Assembly (NCBI RefSeq): GCF_904426505.1
Contig: NZ_CAJGBN010000056.1
Span: 62,001-126,000, forward strand
Direction: 5' to 3'
Source of the DNA: Rubrivivax sp. A210
GTDB lineage: Bacteria > Pseudomonadota > Gammaproteobacteria > Burkholderiales > Burkholderiaceae_C
DNA: 64,000 bases
Shown: one piece after another, positions 28,582-37,297 of the stretch
Layout of the letters: each line of letters begins with the position of its first letter
Numbering within the stretch: position 1 is the first letter of the stretch
The notes under the pieces: generated by a model
What the model was told of the DNA's origin: nothing
Database searches by the model: none
What the model saw: only the letters and a program-made list of their open reading frames with translations
Made by a program: the position numbers and the translations under genes

Positions 28582-30308
28582 TGGAGTTCCTGTCGGCCTA
28601 CATGGCCCCCATCATGTTTGCCTCGCTGGTGGTGTTCCTGCTGGTGGGCTACTCGGTGGCCTTCTCGCTGGCCGCCTGCGGCCTGTTCTTCGGCCTCATC
28701 GGGGTCGAGTTGGGCCTGATGCCGGCCACGCTGCTGCAGGCGCTGCCGCTGCGCATCTTCGGCATCATGCAGAACGACACGCTGCTGGCGATCCCGTTCT
28801 TCACCTTCATGGGCCTGATCCTCGAGCGCTCGGGCATGGCCGAGGACCTGCTGGACACCATCGGCCAGCTCTTCGGCCCCATCCGCGGCGGCCTGGCCTA
28901 TGCGGTGATCTTCGTCGGCGCCATGCTGGCCGCCACCACCGGCGTGGTGGCGGCCTCGGTGATCAGCATGGGCCTGATCTCGCTGCCCATCATGCTGCGC
29001 TACGGCTACGACCGGCGCGTGGCCGGCGGCGTGATCGCCGCCTCGGGCACGCTGGCGCAGATCATCCCGCCCTCGCTGGTGCTGATCATCATGGCCGACC
29101 AGTTGGGCCAGAGCGTGGGTGACCTTTACAAGGGCGCTTTCGTCCCAGGCTTCATCCTCACCGGCCTGTATGTCGGCTACATCGCGTTGGTCACCATGTT
29201 CCGGCCCACCTGGGCGCCCGCCTTGCCGCCCGAGGCGCGCACCATCCGCGAGCCCGACGGCAGTTCGGGCTTGCGTTCGCTGGGCCTGCTGGTGCTGGCT
29301 TCCACGGCGCTGGCCGTGCTGTTCGCCAAGTCGCGCCCGGCCAGCACGCCCACCGACGAGCTGATCGTGGTCTCGATGTGCGTGGGCGTGGGCCTGGCCT
29401 TCACGCTTTCAGTGATCAACAAGGTCTTCAAGATCGGCCTGCTGTCGCGCATGGCCGAGCGCGTGACCTTCGTGCTGATCCCGCCGCTGGGCCTGATCTT
29501 CCTGGTGCTGGGCACCATCTTCCTGGGCATCGCCACGCCCACCGAGGGCGGCGCCATGGGCGCGATGGGCGCGCTGATCATGGCCATTGCGCGCAAGCGC
29601 CTGGACATGAAGCTGATGCGCCAGGCCATGGACTCGACCATGAAGCTGTCGTGCTTCGTGGTCTTCATCCTGGTCGGCTCCACCGTGTTCAGCCTGTCGT
29701 TCCAGGCCGTGGACGGCGCGATCTGGGTCGAGCACCTGCTCGGTGGCCTGCCCGGCGGCGCGGTCGGCTTCCTGATCGTGGTCAACATCCTGATCTTCGT
29801 GCTGGCCTTCTTCCTCGATTTCTTCGAGCTGAGCTTCATCGTCGTGCCACTGCTCGGGCCGGTGGCCATCAAGCTGGGCATCGACCCGGTGTGGTTCGGC
29901 GTGCTGCTGGCGGTGAACATGCAGACCTCGTTCATGCACCCGCCCTTCGGCTTTGCGCTGTTCTACCTGCGCAGCGTGGCCCCGGTCGAGGACTACAAGG
30001 ACCGCATCACCGGCCGGCCCATCGCCCGCGTCACGACCGAGCAGATCTACTGGGGCGCGGTGCCCTTCGTGATCATCCAGATCGTCATGGTGGGCCTGAT
30101 CATCGCCTTCCCCGGCATCGTCACGCGCGACACGCACAAGGCATCAGAAGGCAACATGGAAACGCTGCAACAGCTGATCGATGCCGACACGCAGCAGGGC
30201 GAGAAGCCCGAGCCGACCATGCCCGAGGCCGACAAGCCGGCGGCGGCAGAGGAAGACCCAATGGAGGCCATCAAACGCGCCAACGAGGCCGACAAGGCCA
30301 GGAAGTAG
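28578..30308 (+). CDS. TRAP transporter large permease (DctM family)
   Basis: The 576-residue protein is the ion-coupled membrane domain of the TRAP system, with about 12-14 hydrophobic segments. It belongs to the longer DctM subtype found with TakP-like (2-oxoacid, mannitol/chloroaromatic) binding proteins. It has an inserted region around residues 210-265 and a charged C-terminal tail of about 60 residues. GVVAASVISMGLISLPIML and IATPTEGGAMGAMGALI are typical DctM stretches. The start overlaps the dctQ stop (ATGATG). The binding-protein gene lies beyond, in the opposite direction. Confidence 0.94.
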   Translation: MMEFLSAYMAPIMFASLVVFLLVGYSVAFSLAACGLFFGLIGVELGLMPATLLQALPLRIFGIMQNDTLLAIPFFTFMGLILERSGMAEDLLDTIGQLFGPIRGGLAYAVIFVGAMLAATTGVVAASVISMGLISLPIMLRYGYDRRVAGGVIAASGTLAQIIPPSLVLIIMADQLGQSVGDLYKGAFVPGFILTGLYVGYIALVTMFRPTWAPALPPEARTIREPDGSSGLRSLGLLVLASTALAVLFAKSRPASTPTDELIVVSMCVGVGLAFTLSVINKVFKIGLLSRMAERVTFVLIPPLGLIFLVLGTIFLGIATPTEGGAMGAMGALIMAIARKRLDMKLMRQAMDSTMKLSCFVVFILVGSTVFSLSFQAVDGAIWVEHLLGGLPGGAVGFLIVVNILIFVLAFFLDFFELSFIVVPLLGPVAIKLGIDPVWFGVLLAVNMQTSFMHPPFGFALFYLRSVAPVEDYKDRITGRPIARVTTEQIYWGAVPFVIIQIVMVGLIIAFPGIVTRDTHKASEGNMETLQQLIDADTQQGEKPEPTMPEADKPAAAEEDPMEAIKRANEADKARK

Positions 30309-30330
30309 GGACTCGGACACGGGCTCTCCA

Positions 30331-30350
30331 CGCACCGCAAGCGCGGTGCG
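30331..30350. repeat. Perfect hairpin CGCACCGC-AAGC-GCGGTGCG
   Basis: An 8-bp perfect stem with an AAGC loop, 22 bp after the dctM stop and just before the bidirectional terminator. It may protect the 3' end of the permease mRNA. Confidence 0.55.
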
Positions 30351-30359
30351 TCCCAAAGA

Positions 30360-30383
30360 AAAGGGCCCCCGCGGGGGCCCTTT
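30360..30383. terminator. Bidirectional terminator between TRAP permease and TRAP binding-protein genes
   Basis: AAAGGGCCCCC and GGGGGCCCTTT form an 11-bp perfect stem with a 2-base GC centre. TTTGTCTT follows on the plus strand and TTTCTTTGGG on the minus strand. It separates two convergent genes, so it can serve both. Confidence 0.85.
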
Positions 30384-30412
30384 GTCTTGCAAGGCTGGCG
30401 GGAGCCGCAGCC

Positions 30413-31495
30413 TTATAGCTTCTGCGCCTGCATGAAGTCGTCGAAACCAGCTTCGGTGAAACGGAACCAGAGGTTGGCGTCGCGACGGAAGGAGGCGTAA
30501 TCCTCGTACACCTTCTTCCAGGCCGGGTTGCTGGCCGACAGTTCGCTGTACAGCGCCATCGACTCCTTGAACGCGGCCTCCATCACGTCCTTGGGGAAGC
30601 GGAACAGCTTGGCGCCATTGGCGACCAGCCGCTTGAGCGCAGCCGGGTTGCGCGCGTCGTACTTGGCCTGCATGTCGACGTGGGCATAGGCCGAGGCGGA
30701 CTCGACGATGGCCTTGTACTCGGGGCTCAACGCGTCGTAGGCCTTGCGGTTGAGGAAGAAATCGACCTCGGGGCCGCCTTCCCACCAGCCCGGATAGGCA
30801 TAGAAGGGGGCTACCTTGTAGAAGCCCAGCTTCTCGTCGTCGTAGGGGCCGACCCACTCTGCGGCGTCGATGGTGCCCTTCTCGAGCGCCTGATAGACCT
30901 CGCCACCGGGAATGTTCTGCGGCACGCCGCCCAGGCGTTCGACCACCTTGCCGGCAAAGCCGCCGATGCGGAACTTGAGGCCCTTCATGTCGGCCAGCGT
31001 CTTCATGTCCTTGCGGAACCAGCCGCCCATCTGCGCGCCGGTGTTGCCGCCGGGGAAGCTGATGATGCTGTACTGGGCGTAGAACTCGCGCATCAGCTTC
31101 AAGCCGTTGCCTTCAAACATCCAGGCGCTCATCTGGCGGCTGTTGAGGCCGAAGGGTATGGCGGCGCCGATGGCGAAGGTCGGGTCCTTGCCGAAGAAGT
31201 AGTAGGGCACGGTGTGCGAGGCCTCGATGGTGCCGTTTTGCACCCCATCGACCACGCCGAAGGCCGGCATCAGCTCGCCCGCGGCGTGCACGCTGATCTG
31301 GAACTTGCCGCCCGACATCTCGCTGACCTTCTTGGCGAAGACCTCGGCGGAACCGAAGATGGTGTCGAGCGACTTCGGAAAGCTCGAGGCCAGGCGCCAG
31401 CGGATATTGGCCTGGGCATGCACGATGGCCGGCGCGCTGGCGGCAGCCAGGACACCGGCCAGGCCGGCGCTCCTGACGAATGATCGACGTTCCAT
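30413..31495 (-). CDS. TRAP transporter substrate-binding protein, TakP-like (2-oxoacid)
   Basis: This periplasmic protein of 360 residues belongs to the DctP family and resembles TakP, which binds pyruvate and other 2-oxoacids. A leader with RRSFVRSAG, a hydrophobic core and the cleavage region AIVHAQ suggests Tat or Sec export. Substrate-site-like blocks include AAEWVGPYDDEKLGFYKVAPFYAYPGWWEGGPEVDFFL (cut here in description; about residues 225-262). An AGGAG site precedes ATG 31495. The gene faces its likely permeases head-on rather than being in their operon, so binding protein and permease have separate promoters. Confidence 0.93.
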   Translation of the reverse strand: MERRSFVRSAGLAGVLAAASAPAIVHAQANIRWRLASSFPKSLDTIFGSAEVFAKKVSEMSGGKFQISVHAAGELMPAFGVVDGVQNGTIEASHTVPYYFFGKDPTFAIGAAIPFGLNSRQMSAWMFEGNGLKLMREFYAQYSIISFPGGNTGAQMGGWFRKDMKTLADMKGLKFRIGGFAGKVVERLGGVPQNIPGGEVYQALEKGTIDAAEWVGPYDDEKLGFYKVAPFYAYPGWWEGGPEVDFFLNRKAYDALSPEYKAIVESASAYAHVDMQAKYDARNPAALKRLVANGAKLFRFPKDVMEAAFKESMALYSELSASNPAWKKVYEDYASFRRDANLWFRFTEAGFDDFMQAQKL

Positions 31496-31548
31496 GAGGT
31501 TCTCCTGTAACGGGGCAAAGGGGGGAGGTAAACGGTGAATCGCGCGGA

Positions 31549-31554
31549 ATTCTA
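31549..31554 (-). promoter_or_regulatory. -10-like element (TAGAAT) for the TRAP binding-protein gene
   Basis: On the minus strand TAGAAT lies 53 bp before the start codon. The neighbouring palindrome (31563-31583) covers the spacer and part of the -35 region, a position suited to repression. Confidence 0.45.
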
Positions 31555-31562
31555 GAGTCGCG

Positions 31563-31583
31563 ACCCGCCCGGTCCGGGTGGGT
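31563..31583. promoter_or_regulatory. Inverted repeat ACCCGCCCGG-T-CCGGGTGGGT
   Basis: Ten-base arms with one G-T mismatch and a single central base. It overlaps the probable promoter spacer of the TRAP binding-protein gene. On the plus strand it is followed by TTTCCC, but no plus-strand gene ends here, which favours an operator over a terminator. Confidence 0.45.
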
Positions 31584-31628
31584 TTTCCCGCTCGGATTGT
31601 GCGCCTCGCAAAGGGCCATTCAGGCCCC

Positions 31629-33116
31629 TCAGGCCCTCACCACGGTGACCGTGCATTCGGCCTGCGCCACCACCTGCGAGCTGACGCTGCCGAGGTAGCG
31701 CCGCATCGCCGAATTGCCGCGCGCACCCATCACGATGTGGTCGGCCTGGTTGCGCTCGGCGAACTCGACGATGGCGCCCGCCACGTCAGGGGCCTCGAGC
31801 ACATGGAAGGTCAGGCGGCCATCGTCGAGATCGAGCTCGCGGCTGATGGGCCGCGCCCAGTGCTTGAGGCCGACGAGCTGGCGCACATGCACGCTGCGGC
31901 CCTGCTCGTCGACGAGTTCGTCCATGCCGATGCGCGCCGTCTTCATCACGCTCACGCAGGCCAGGCGGGCGCCAGGCTCGGTAACCATGATGCGGCGCAC
32001 CGTCTCGCGCAGTTGCTCCAGAAGTGCCGGCGCGGCGTTGTCGACGTCGACCGCGGCCATCACGATGGGGCTCTTCATCAGCTGCGTGGCCACGCCCAGC
32101 CTGGGGCGCTGCGCCGGCTCGGAGCCGATGGCAAAGAACCAGCGCTTGAAGCGCAGCAGTGCTCCGCTGCCCTGCAGCCGCTCTGCACGCGCCGTCAACG
32201 GCACCTGGTGCGGATCCTGCAGCGCCAGCGCGAGCTGGGCCGCGCTCTGCCAGCGGCGCTCGGGCTTGACCTCCAGGCACTTGAGGATCACCTCTTGCAG
32301 CCACGGCGGGCAATCGCGGCGGATGGCGCGCGGCGGCACCGGGTCCACATACAGGCGGCGGCGCAGGCCGCGCACCGAATCGGGGGCGCCGAAGGGGCGC
32401 TCGCCGGTGGCAAAGTGGTAGAGGATGACGCCCAGCGCGAAGAGGTCGGAGCGCGGGTCGTTGCGCACGTACTGCACCTGCTCGGGCGACATATAGGGCC
32501 CGGTGCCCATGGGCAGGGCGAACTCTTCTTCCAGCAGGTCGGGCAGACGGTCATGGCGCGAGAGGCCGAAGTCGACCAGCACCACGGTGCCGTCGGGACG
32601 CTGCAGGATGTTGCTGGGCTTGATGTCCAGATGCACCAGGTGCTGGCGGTGCAGCTCGTGCAGCGCCGTGGCCACGCGCGAACCGATCTCGATCACCTCG
32701 TCGATGGCCAGCGGCGCCTCGTCCAGCCGCGGGCGCAGCGAGACGCCGTCGATGCGCTCCATCACGATGTAGGGCGTGCGCGTGAAATCGCCGCGCGCCA
32801 CATAGCGCGGCACATGCGGCCCCTGCAGCGCCGGCAGGATCATGCGCTCGACCTCGAAGCCGACGATGGAGGCCGGGTCCTCGCCGCCCTTGATGCGCGG
32901 CACCTTCATGATCAGCGGCAGGCCTTCGGTGCCGGGTGGCAGCAGCGGCGCGCCTTCGCCCCTTGCCTCGCCCCCGACCTCGCCTGCCACGGCACTCACC
33001 CGCCACAGATGGGCCATGCCGCCGGTGTGCAGCTTTTCCTCGATGCGCCAGCCGTCGACCACGTCGCCGGCCTTCAGCGGCGCGGTCTGGGTGTCGGTTG
33101 CGCCCTCAGCGTCCAT
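31629..33116 (-). CDS. Serine/threonine protein kinase with C-terminal universal stress (UspA) domain
   Basis: The 495-residue protein joins a Hanks-type kinase (about 20-300) to a Usp domain (about 365-495). The kinase has a glycine loop GGMAHLW, lysine K71 (IMKVPR), the catalytic loop HLDIKPSN (D164), D182-F-G and GTGPYMSPEQ. The Usp part ends with the ATP-binding pattern G-x2-G-x9-G-S in GARGNSAMRRYLGSVS. No membrane segment is visible, so it is cytosolic. ATG 33116 overlaps the end of the metallophosphoesterase gene by 11 nt; a longer frame upstream reads through that gene and is rejected. Targets are unknown. The pairing hints at a kinase sensing ATP or stress through its own Usp domain. 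Confidence 0.92.
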   Translation of the reverse strand: MDAEGATDTQTAPLKAGDVVDGWRIEEKLHTGGMAHLWRVSAVAGEVGGEARGEGAPLLPPGTEGLPLIMKVPRIKGGEDPASIVGFEVERMILPALQGPHVPRYVARGDFTRTPYIVMERIDGVSLRPRLDEAPLAIDEVIEIGSRVATALHELHRQHLVHLDIKPSNILQRPDGTVVLVDFGLSRHDRLPDLLEEEFALPMGTGPYMSPEQVQYVRNDPRSDLFALGVILYHFATGERPFGAPDSVRGLRRRLYVDPVPPRAIRRDCPPWLQEVILKCLEVKPERRWQSAAQLALALQDPHQVPLTARAERLQGSGALLRFKRWFFAIGSEPAQRPRLGVATQLMKSPIVMAAVDVDNAAPALLEQLRETVRRIMVTEPGARLACVSVMKTARIGMDELVDEQGRSVHVRQLVGLKHWARPISRELDLDDGRLTFHVLEAPDVAGAIVEFAERNQADHIVMGARGNSAMRRYLGSVSSQVVAQAECTVTVVRA

Positions 33117-33849
33117 CGGCCAGCCGCGTGGCCAGCGCCTGCGGCAGATCGGCGGCGCGGATCTTGGCGCCCGCGCCCTCGTGGTCATAGGGCACGCGCC
33201 AGTAGGTGATTTCGCGCCGGGCGTCGTCATAGACGGCGTAGCAGGCGGCCGGATTGCCGTCGCGCGGCTGGCCCGCCGAACCGGGAATCACCAGCCACTG
33301 CCGCGGCGGCAGCAGCGGGATGGGCTCGCCGGCCACCGGCGTGAAATCGCCCGTCTTGCCCGCCGGCGACAGGTGAAACAGCTGGGGCTCGTGCATGTGG
33401 CCGACGAAGGTGATGCGCTGGCGCGTGGCCTGCATGCTGCGCTGCGCCTCGCCGCGGCCCTGCACATAGTCCCAGGCCGCCGGATCGTAGGCATTGGCGT
33501 GCACGAAGAGCAGTTCGCCCAGGGTGATGCTCAGCGGCAGGTTGGCGAGGAAGGCGAGCTGCGCCTCGTCGAGCTGGGCGCGCGTCCACTCGACCACGCG
33601 CTTGGCGTCCAGGCGCATGGTCGGCGAGGCGCCGCGCACCACGGCCATGTCGTGGTTGCCCTGCACCGCCAGGTCGCCGCCGCGAACACGCTCGGCCACC
33701 ATGTCCACCACCCAGGCGGGGTCGGCGCCGTAGCCGACGAAATCGCCGACGAAGGCATGGCGGGTGATGCCCTGCCCTTGCGCATGGTCCATCACCGCCT
33801 CCACCGCCTCGCGGTTGGCGTGCAGGTCGGTGATGACGGCGATGCGCAT
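33106..33849 (-). CDS. Metallophosphoesterase family protein
   Basis: The 247-residue protein is a calcineurin-like dinuclear metal phosphoesterase. Metal ligands are D8 and H10 (TDLHAN), the Asp of VGDFVGYG, N and H in GNHD (about 65-66), FVHAN and GHMHEPQ. It resembles YfcE and diadenosine-tetraphosphatase/PPP-related enzymes, but the substrate cannot be assigned. It begins 10 nt after pmbA and overlaps the kinase gene start by 11 nt, so kinase and phosphoesterase are co-translated and might act on the same phosphorylated target. Confidence 0.88.
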   Translation of the reverse strand: MRIAVITDLHANREAVEAVMDHAQGQGITRHAFVGDFVGYGADPAWVVDMVAERVRGGDLAVQGNHDMAVVRGASPTMRLDAKRVVEWTRAQLDEAQLAFLANLPLSITLGELLFVHANAYDPAAWDYVQGRGEAQRSMQATRQRITFVGHMHEPQLFHLSPAGKTGDFTPVAGEPIPLLPPRQWLVIPGSAGQPRDGNPAACYAVYDDARREITYWRVPYDHEGAGAKIRAADLPQALATRLADGR

Positions 33850-33859
33850 GGGCGGCGGC

Positions 33860-35236
33860 TCAGGCGCCGGCCAGCTTCATGCGCGAGACCAGGATGGAGC
33901 CCACGGTCTTGCTGCCCTGGGTGTAGGCGTCGGCGCCGACGGCCGCGATGTCGCGGAACATCTCGCGCAGATGGCCGGCGATGGTGACCTCGTGGACCGG
34001 ATGCACGATGCGACCACCTTCGACCCAGAAGCCGGCGGCGCCGCGCGAGTAGTCGCCGGTCACGTAGTTGACGCCCTGGCCCATCAGCTCGGTGACGAAG
34101 AGGCCGCGGCCCAGCTTGCGCAGCATGGCGTCGAGGTCGTCGCCGGGCGCGGTGAGGCGGCTCGTGAGGCTCAGGTTCTGCGAGCCGCCGGCATGGCCGG
34201 TGGTGGTGAGGCCGAGCTTTCGCGCCGAATAGCTGGACAGGAAATAGCCCTGCACCACCCCGCCCTGCACCACCTGGCGCGCCCGCGTGCGTACACCCTC
34301 GTCGTCGAAGGGCGCGCTGCCCTTGCCCTTGGGCTGGTGGGGCTCTTCATGGATGTCGATGTGGTCGGCCAGCACCGGCTGGCCCAGGCTGTCGAGCAGG
34401 AAGCTGGCCTTGCGGTAGAGCGCACCGCCCGAGGTGGCCTGCACGAAGGCGCCCAGCAGGCCCGCGGCCACCGTCGACTCGAACAGCACCGGCACCGTGG
34501 CGGTGGCAACGCGGCGCGACTTCAGCCGCGCCAGTGCGCGCTCGGCGGCATAGCGGCCAATGGCTTCGGGCGCGGCCAGGTCAGCGGCATCGCGCATCGT
34601 GCTGTACCAGCCGTCGCGCTGCATGTCGCGGCCCTTGCCGGCGATGGGCGACACCGAAAGATAGTGGCGCGAGCTGGCATAGCCGCCGCGAAAGCCGCGC
34701 GTGTTGCCGGCCCAGAAGTGCGCCTGCTGGGCCGAAACGCCAGCACCTTCAGAATTGGTGATGCGGCGGCTGACCGCCATCGCCGCGGCCTCGCAGCGCC
34801 GCGCCAGCTCGGCCGCCTCGGTGGGCGCGATGGCCCAGGGATGGAAGAGGTCGAGGTCGCGCGCAACGTCTTCGGGGCTGGCCAGGTCTTTGGCATCGGG
34901 CAGGCCGGCGGCCGGGTCAACGGCTGTGAAGCGGGCGATGTCGTAGGCCGCCTGCACCGTCTGCTTCAGGGCCGCAGCAGAAAAGTCGGACGTGCTGGCG
35001 TTGCCGCGGCGCTGGCCCAGGTAGACGCTGACGCCGAGCGACTTGTCGCGGTTGCGCTCGACGTTCTCGAGCTCGCCCTTGCGCACCGAGACCGACAGGC
35101 CCACGCCCTCGGACACCTCGGCCCCGGCGTCGCTGGCGCCCAACTTGCGCGCCAGCGCCAGCGCCTCTTCGACGATCTGCTGGAACTGGTCCCGGCGGTA
35201 GCTGAATACCGATTCGGCGCGGCTGGAATGGGGCAT
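33860..35236 (-). CDS. pmbA: Metalloprotease PmbA (TldE)
   Basis: PmbA forms a heterodimeric protease with TldD; it matures peptides such as microcin B17 and degrades CcdA. The 458-residue protein has the family course from RRDQFQQIVEEALALARKLGASDAGAEVSEG to YSRGAAGFWVEGGRIVHPVHEVTIAGHL near the C-terminus. Like other PmbA proteins it lacks the HExxxH zinc site of TldD. ATG 35236 (MPHSSRAESVF) is preferred to an upstream in-frame ATG at 35272. It is divergent from darP over 85 bp. Confidence 0.95.
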   Translation of the reverse strand: MPHSSRAESVFSYRRDQFQQIVEEALALARKLGASDAGAEVSEGVGLSVSVRKGELENVERNRDKSLGVSVYLGQRRGNASTSDFSAAALKQTVQAAYDIARFTAVDPAAGLPDAKDLASPEDVARDLDLFHPWAIAPTEAAELARRCEAAAMAVSRRITNSEGAGVSAQQAHFWAGNTRGFRGGYASSRHYLSVSPIAGKGRDMQRDGWYSTMRDAADLAAPEAIGRYAAERALARLKSRRVATATVPVLFESTVAAGLLGAFVQATSGGALYRKASFLLDSLGQPVLADHIDIHEEPHQPKGKGSAPFDDEGVRTRARQVVQGGVVQGYFLSSYSARKLGLTTTGHAGGSQNLSLTSRLTAPGDDLDAMLRKLGRGLFVTELMGQGVNYVTGDYSRGAAGFWVEGGRIVHPVHEVTIAGHLREMFRDIAAVGADAYTQGSKTVGSILVSRMKLAGA

Positions 35237-35321
35237 CGGCAAGGGCGGGACAAGGCAAGCGGGAGTGCGCACTTATGATACCGGCCCACCCCCGACCCCC
35301 ACCAACCACACAGGCTCGCCC

Positions 35322-35882
35322 ATGGCTCGACGCGCCGCGCCGCACCGCGGCATCGACATCCACTACGGCGACAGCGACGTCGCCGACGGCGCAGACGCAC
35401 GCCCGAGCAAGACCCAGCTCAAGCAGAAATCGCACGAACTGCAGGACCTGGGCGAGGCCCTGGCCGCACTGCCCGAGGAGCGCCTGGCCGGCCTGGAAAT
35501 GTCCGACGCACTGCGCGATGCCCTGGTCACCTGGCACCGCACCAAGTCGCACGAAGGCCGGCGACGCCAGATGCAGTACGTGGGCAAGCTGATGCGCGGC
35601 GCCGACGAAGAGGCGTTGCGCGAGGCGGTGGCCCAGGCCACGCTGGGCTCGGCCCAGGCCGCGCTGGCCCTGCACGAGGCCGAGCGCTGGCGCGCCGAAC
35701 TCATCGCCGACGACGACGCCATGACACGCTGGCTCGATGCCCACCCCGACACCGACACCCAGCAGCTGCGCAGCCTGGTGCGCGCCGCGCGCCGCGATGC
35801 CGCCGCGCTGCCGCCCGAGGCGCGCCAGCCCAAGAGCTTCCGCGAACTCTTCCAGTACATCCGACCCCGCTTGAACCCATGA
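35322..35882 (+). CDS. darP: Ribosome biogenesis protein DarP (YjgA, DUF615)
   Basis: DarP (formerly YjgA) helps late maturation of the 50S subunit. The 186-residue product is basic and helical, with family blocks PSKTQLKQKSHELQDLGEAL and RRRQMQYVGKLMR, ending in KSFRELFQYIRPRL. ATG 35322 is chosen over an earlier frame start that overlaps pmbA. A -10-like TATGAT lies at 35274-35279. Its stop overlaps the mog start (ATGA). Confidence 0.94.
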   Translation: MARRAAPHRGIDIHYGDSDVADGADARPSKTQLKQKSHELQDLGEALAALPEERLAGLEMSDALRDALVTWHRTKSHEGRRRQMQYVGKLMRGADEEALREAVAQATLGSAQAALALHEAERWRAELIADDDAMTRWLDAHPDTDTQQLRSLVRAARRDAAALPPEARQPKSFRELFQYIRPRLNP

Positions 35883-36502
35883 ATGACGACGAATTCGACC
35901 CGCTGCGCATCGGCGTGGTCTCGATCAGCGACCGCGCCTCCAGCGGCGTCTATGCCGACCAGGGCATCCCCGCGCTCAAGGACTGGCTGGGCCGCGCGTT
36001 GCGCAACCCGGTGCAGTGGGAAGAGCGGCTGATCCCCGATGAAGAGGCGCAAATCAGCGCCGCGCTGCGCGAGCTGGTGGACGTGGCCGGCTGTGATCTC
36101 GTGCTCACCACCGGCGGCACCGGCCCGGCACCGCGCGACGTGACGCCCGAGGCCACGCTGGCGGTGGCCGACAAGCTGATGCCCGGTTTCGGCGAGCAGA
36201 TGCGCCAGGTGAGCCTGGCCTTCGTGCCCACCGCCATCCTGTCGCGCCAGGTGGCGGTGATCCGCGGCAAAGCACTCATCATCAACCTGCCCGGCCAGCC
36301 CAAGGCCATCGCCGAGACGCTGCAGGGCCTGCCCGAGCGCAGCCCGCCGGTACACGGCATCTTTGCCGCCGTGCCCTATTGCATCGATCTGCTGGGCGGG
36401 CCTTACATGGCCAGCGACGAGGCCGTGTGCAAGGCCTTCAGGCCCAAGGCGGCGCAGCGCGCACCGGGGCAGACACGCACGCGCACTGCCGGAGCTACTT
36501 GA
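35879..36502 (+). CDS. mog: Molybdopterin adenylyltransferase Mog
   Basis: Mog adenylates molybdopterin before molybdenum insertion in cofactor biosynthesis. The 207-residue protein has the MoaB/Mog signature TTGGTGPAPRDVTPEAT and a C-terminal extension typical of Mog (PYCIDLLGGPYMASDEAVCKAFRPK). Translational coupling to darP through ATGA is seen. Its last 8 bases overlap the convergent cysE gene. It could serve the molybdenum hydroxylase at 41-43.7 kb. Confidence 0.94.
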   Translation: MNDDEFDPLRIGVVSISDRASSGVYADQGIPALKDWLGRALRNPVQWEERLIPDEEAQISAALRELVDVAGCDLVLTTGGTGPAPRDVTPEATLAVADKLMPGFGEQMRQVSLAFVPTAILSRQVAVIRGKALIINLPGQPKAIAETLQGLPERSPPVHGIFAAVPYCIDLLGGPYMASDEAVCKAFRPKAAQRAPGQTRTRTAGAT

Positions 36503-37274
36503 CGAGGCGGTTCAGCCGCTCGGCGTCAAAGCTTTCGGTGGTGTGGGCGTCCTGCGGCACGCAGTCGGCGGCCGGCAGTTCACGGGCGCGGGCCGAGAGC
36601 TTTTCTATCGCCGCCCACAGCAGCGCGATCTGGTGCTCGTGGCCGGCGGCGTTGTCGATCAGGCCCTTCATGGCCTGCGACACCGGGTCGTCGCCCTGGC
36701 TCACGCCATAGGCGCTGAAGCCCATGCGGGCCGCGGCGGCCTCGCGCGCCGCTTCCGCATCGGCCACGATGATGCGCGCCGGATTGCCCACCGCCGTGGC
36801 CCCCGGCGGCACCGGCTTCACCACCACCGCGCCACTGCCGACGCGGGCGCCGTCGCCCACCGTGAAGCCGCCCAGCACCTGCGAATTGGCGCCAACGATG
36901 ACGCCGCGGCCCAGCGTCGGGTGGCGCTTGGCGCCCTTGGCCAGCGAAGTGCCGCCCAGCGTGACGCCTTGGTAGATGGTGCAGTCGTCGCCGATCTCGG
37001 CCGTCTCGCCGACGACCACGCCCATGCCGTGGTCGATGAAGACGCGCCGGCCAATGGTGGCGCCGGGGTGGATCTCGATGCCGGTGAGAAAGCGCGCCAG
37101 GTGCGAGGTGAAGCGGCCCAGCCAGCGCCAGCCCAGGCCCCAGAAGCGGTGCGCCCAGCGGTGCAGGAGGAGGGCGTGCAGGCCCGGGTAGCAGGTCAGC
37201 ACCTCGAAGCCGGAGCGCGCCGCGGGGTCGCGTTCGCGGATGCAGGCAATGTCTTCGCGCAGGCGGGTCAACAT
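36495..37274 (-). CDS. cysE: Serine O-acetyltransferase
   Basis: This enzyme makes O-acetylserine, the precursor of cysteine, and is normally feedback-inhibited by cysteine. The 259-residue protein has the left-handed beta-helix of hexapeptide repeats, seen as GIEIHPGATIGRRVFIDHGMGVVVGETAEIGDDCTIYQGVTLGG and on to VGNPARI. ATG 37274 (MLTRLREDIACI) is the family start. The C-terminal extension of about 60 residues past the helix is longer than in E. coli. The gene is convergent with mog, overlapping by 8 bp. Confidence 0.95.
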   Translation of the reverse strand: MLTRLREDIACIRERDPAARSGFEVLTCYPGLHALLLHRWAHRFWGLGWRWLGRFTSHLARFLTGIEIHPGATIGRRVFIDHGMGVVVGETAEIGDDCTIYQGVTLGGTSLAKGAKRHPTLGRGVIVGANSQVLGGFTVGDGARVGSGAVVVKPVPPGATAVGNPARIIVADAEAAREAAAARMGFSAYGVSQGDDPVSQAMKGLIDNAAGHEHQIALLWAAIEKLSARARELPAADCVPQDAHTTESFDAERLNRLVK

Positions 37275-37297
37275 CGGCTCAGTGTAGTGGCCGGCCT

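Noticed and set aside
31563..31583. Terminator for a plus-strand gene
   Set aside because: The hairpin is followed by a few Ts on the plus strand but no plus-strand gene ends here, so it is listed as a possible operator.
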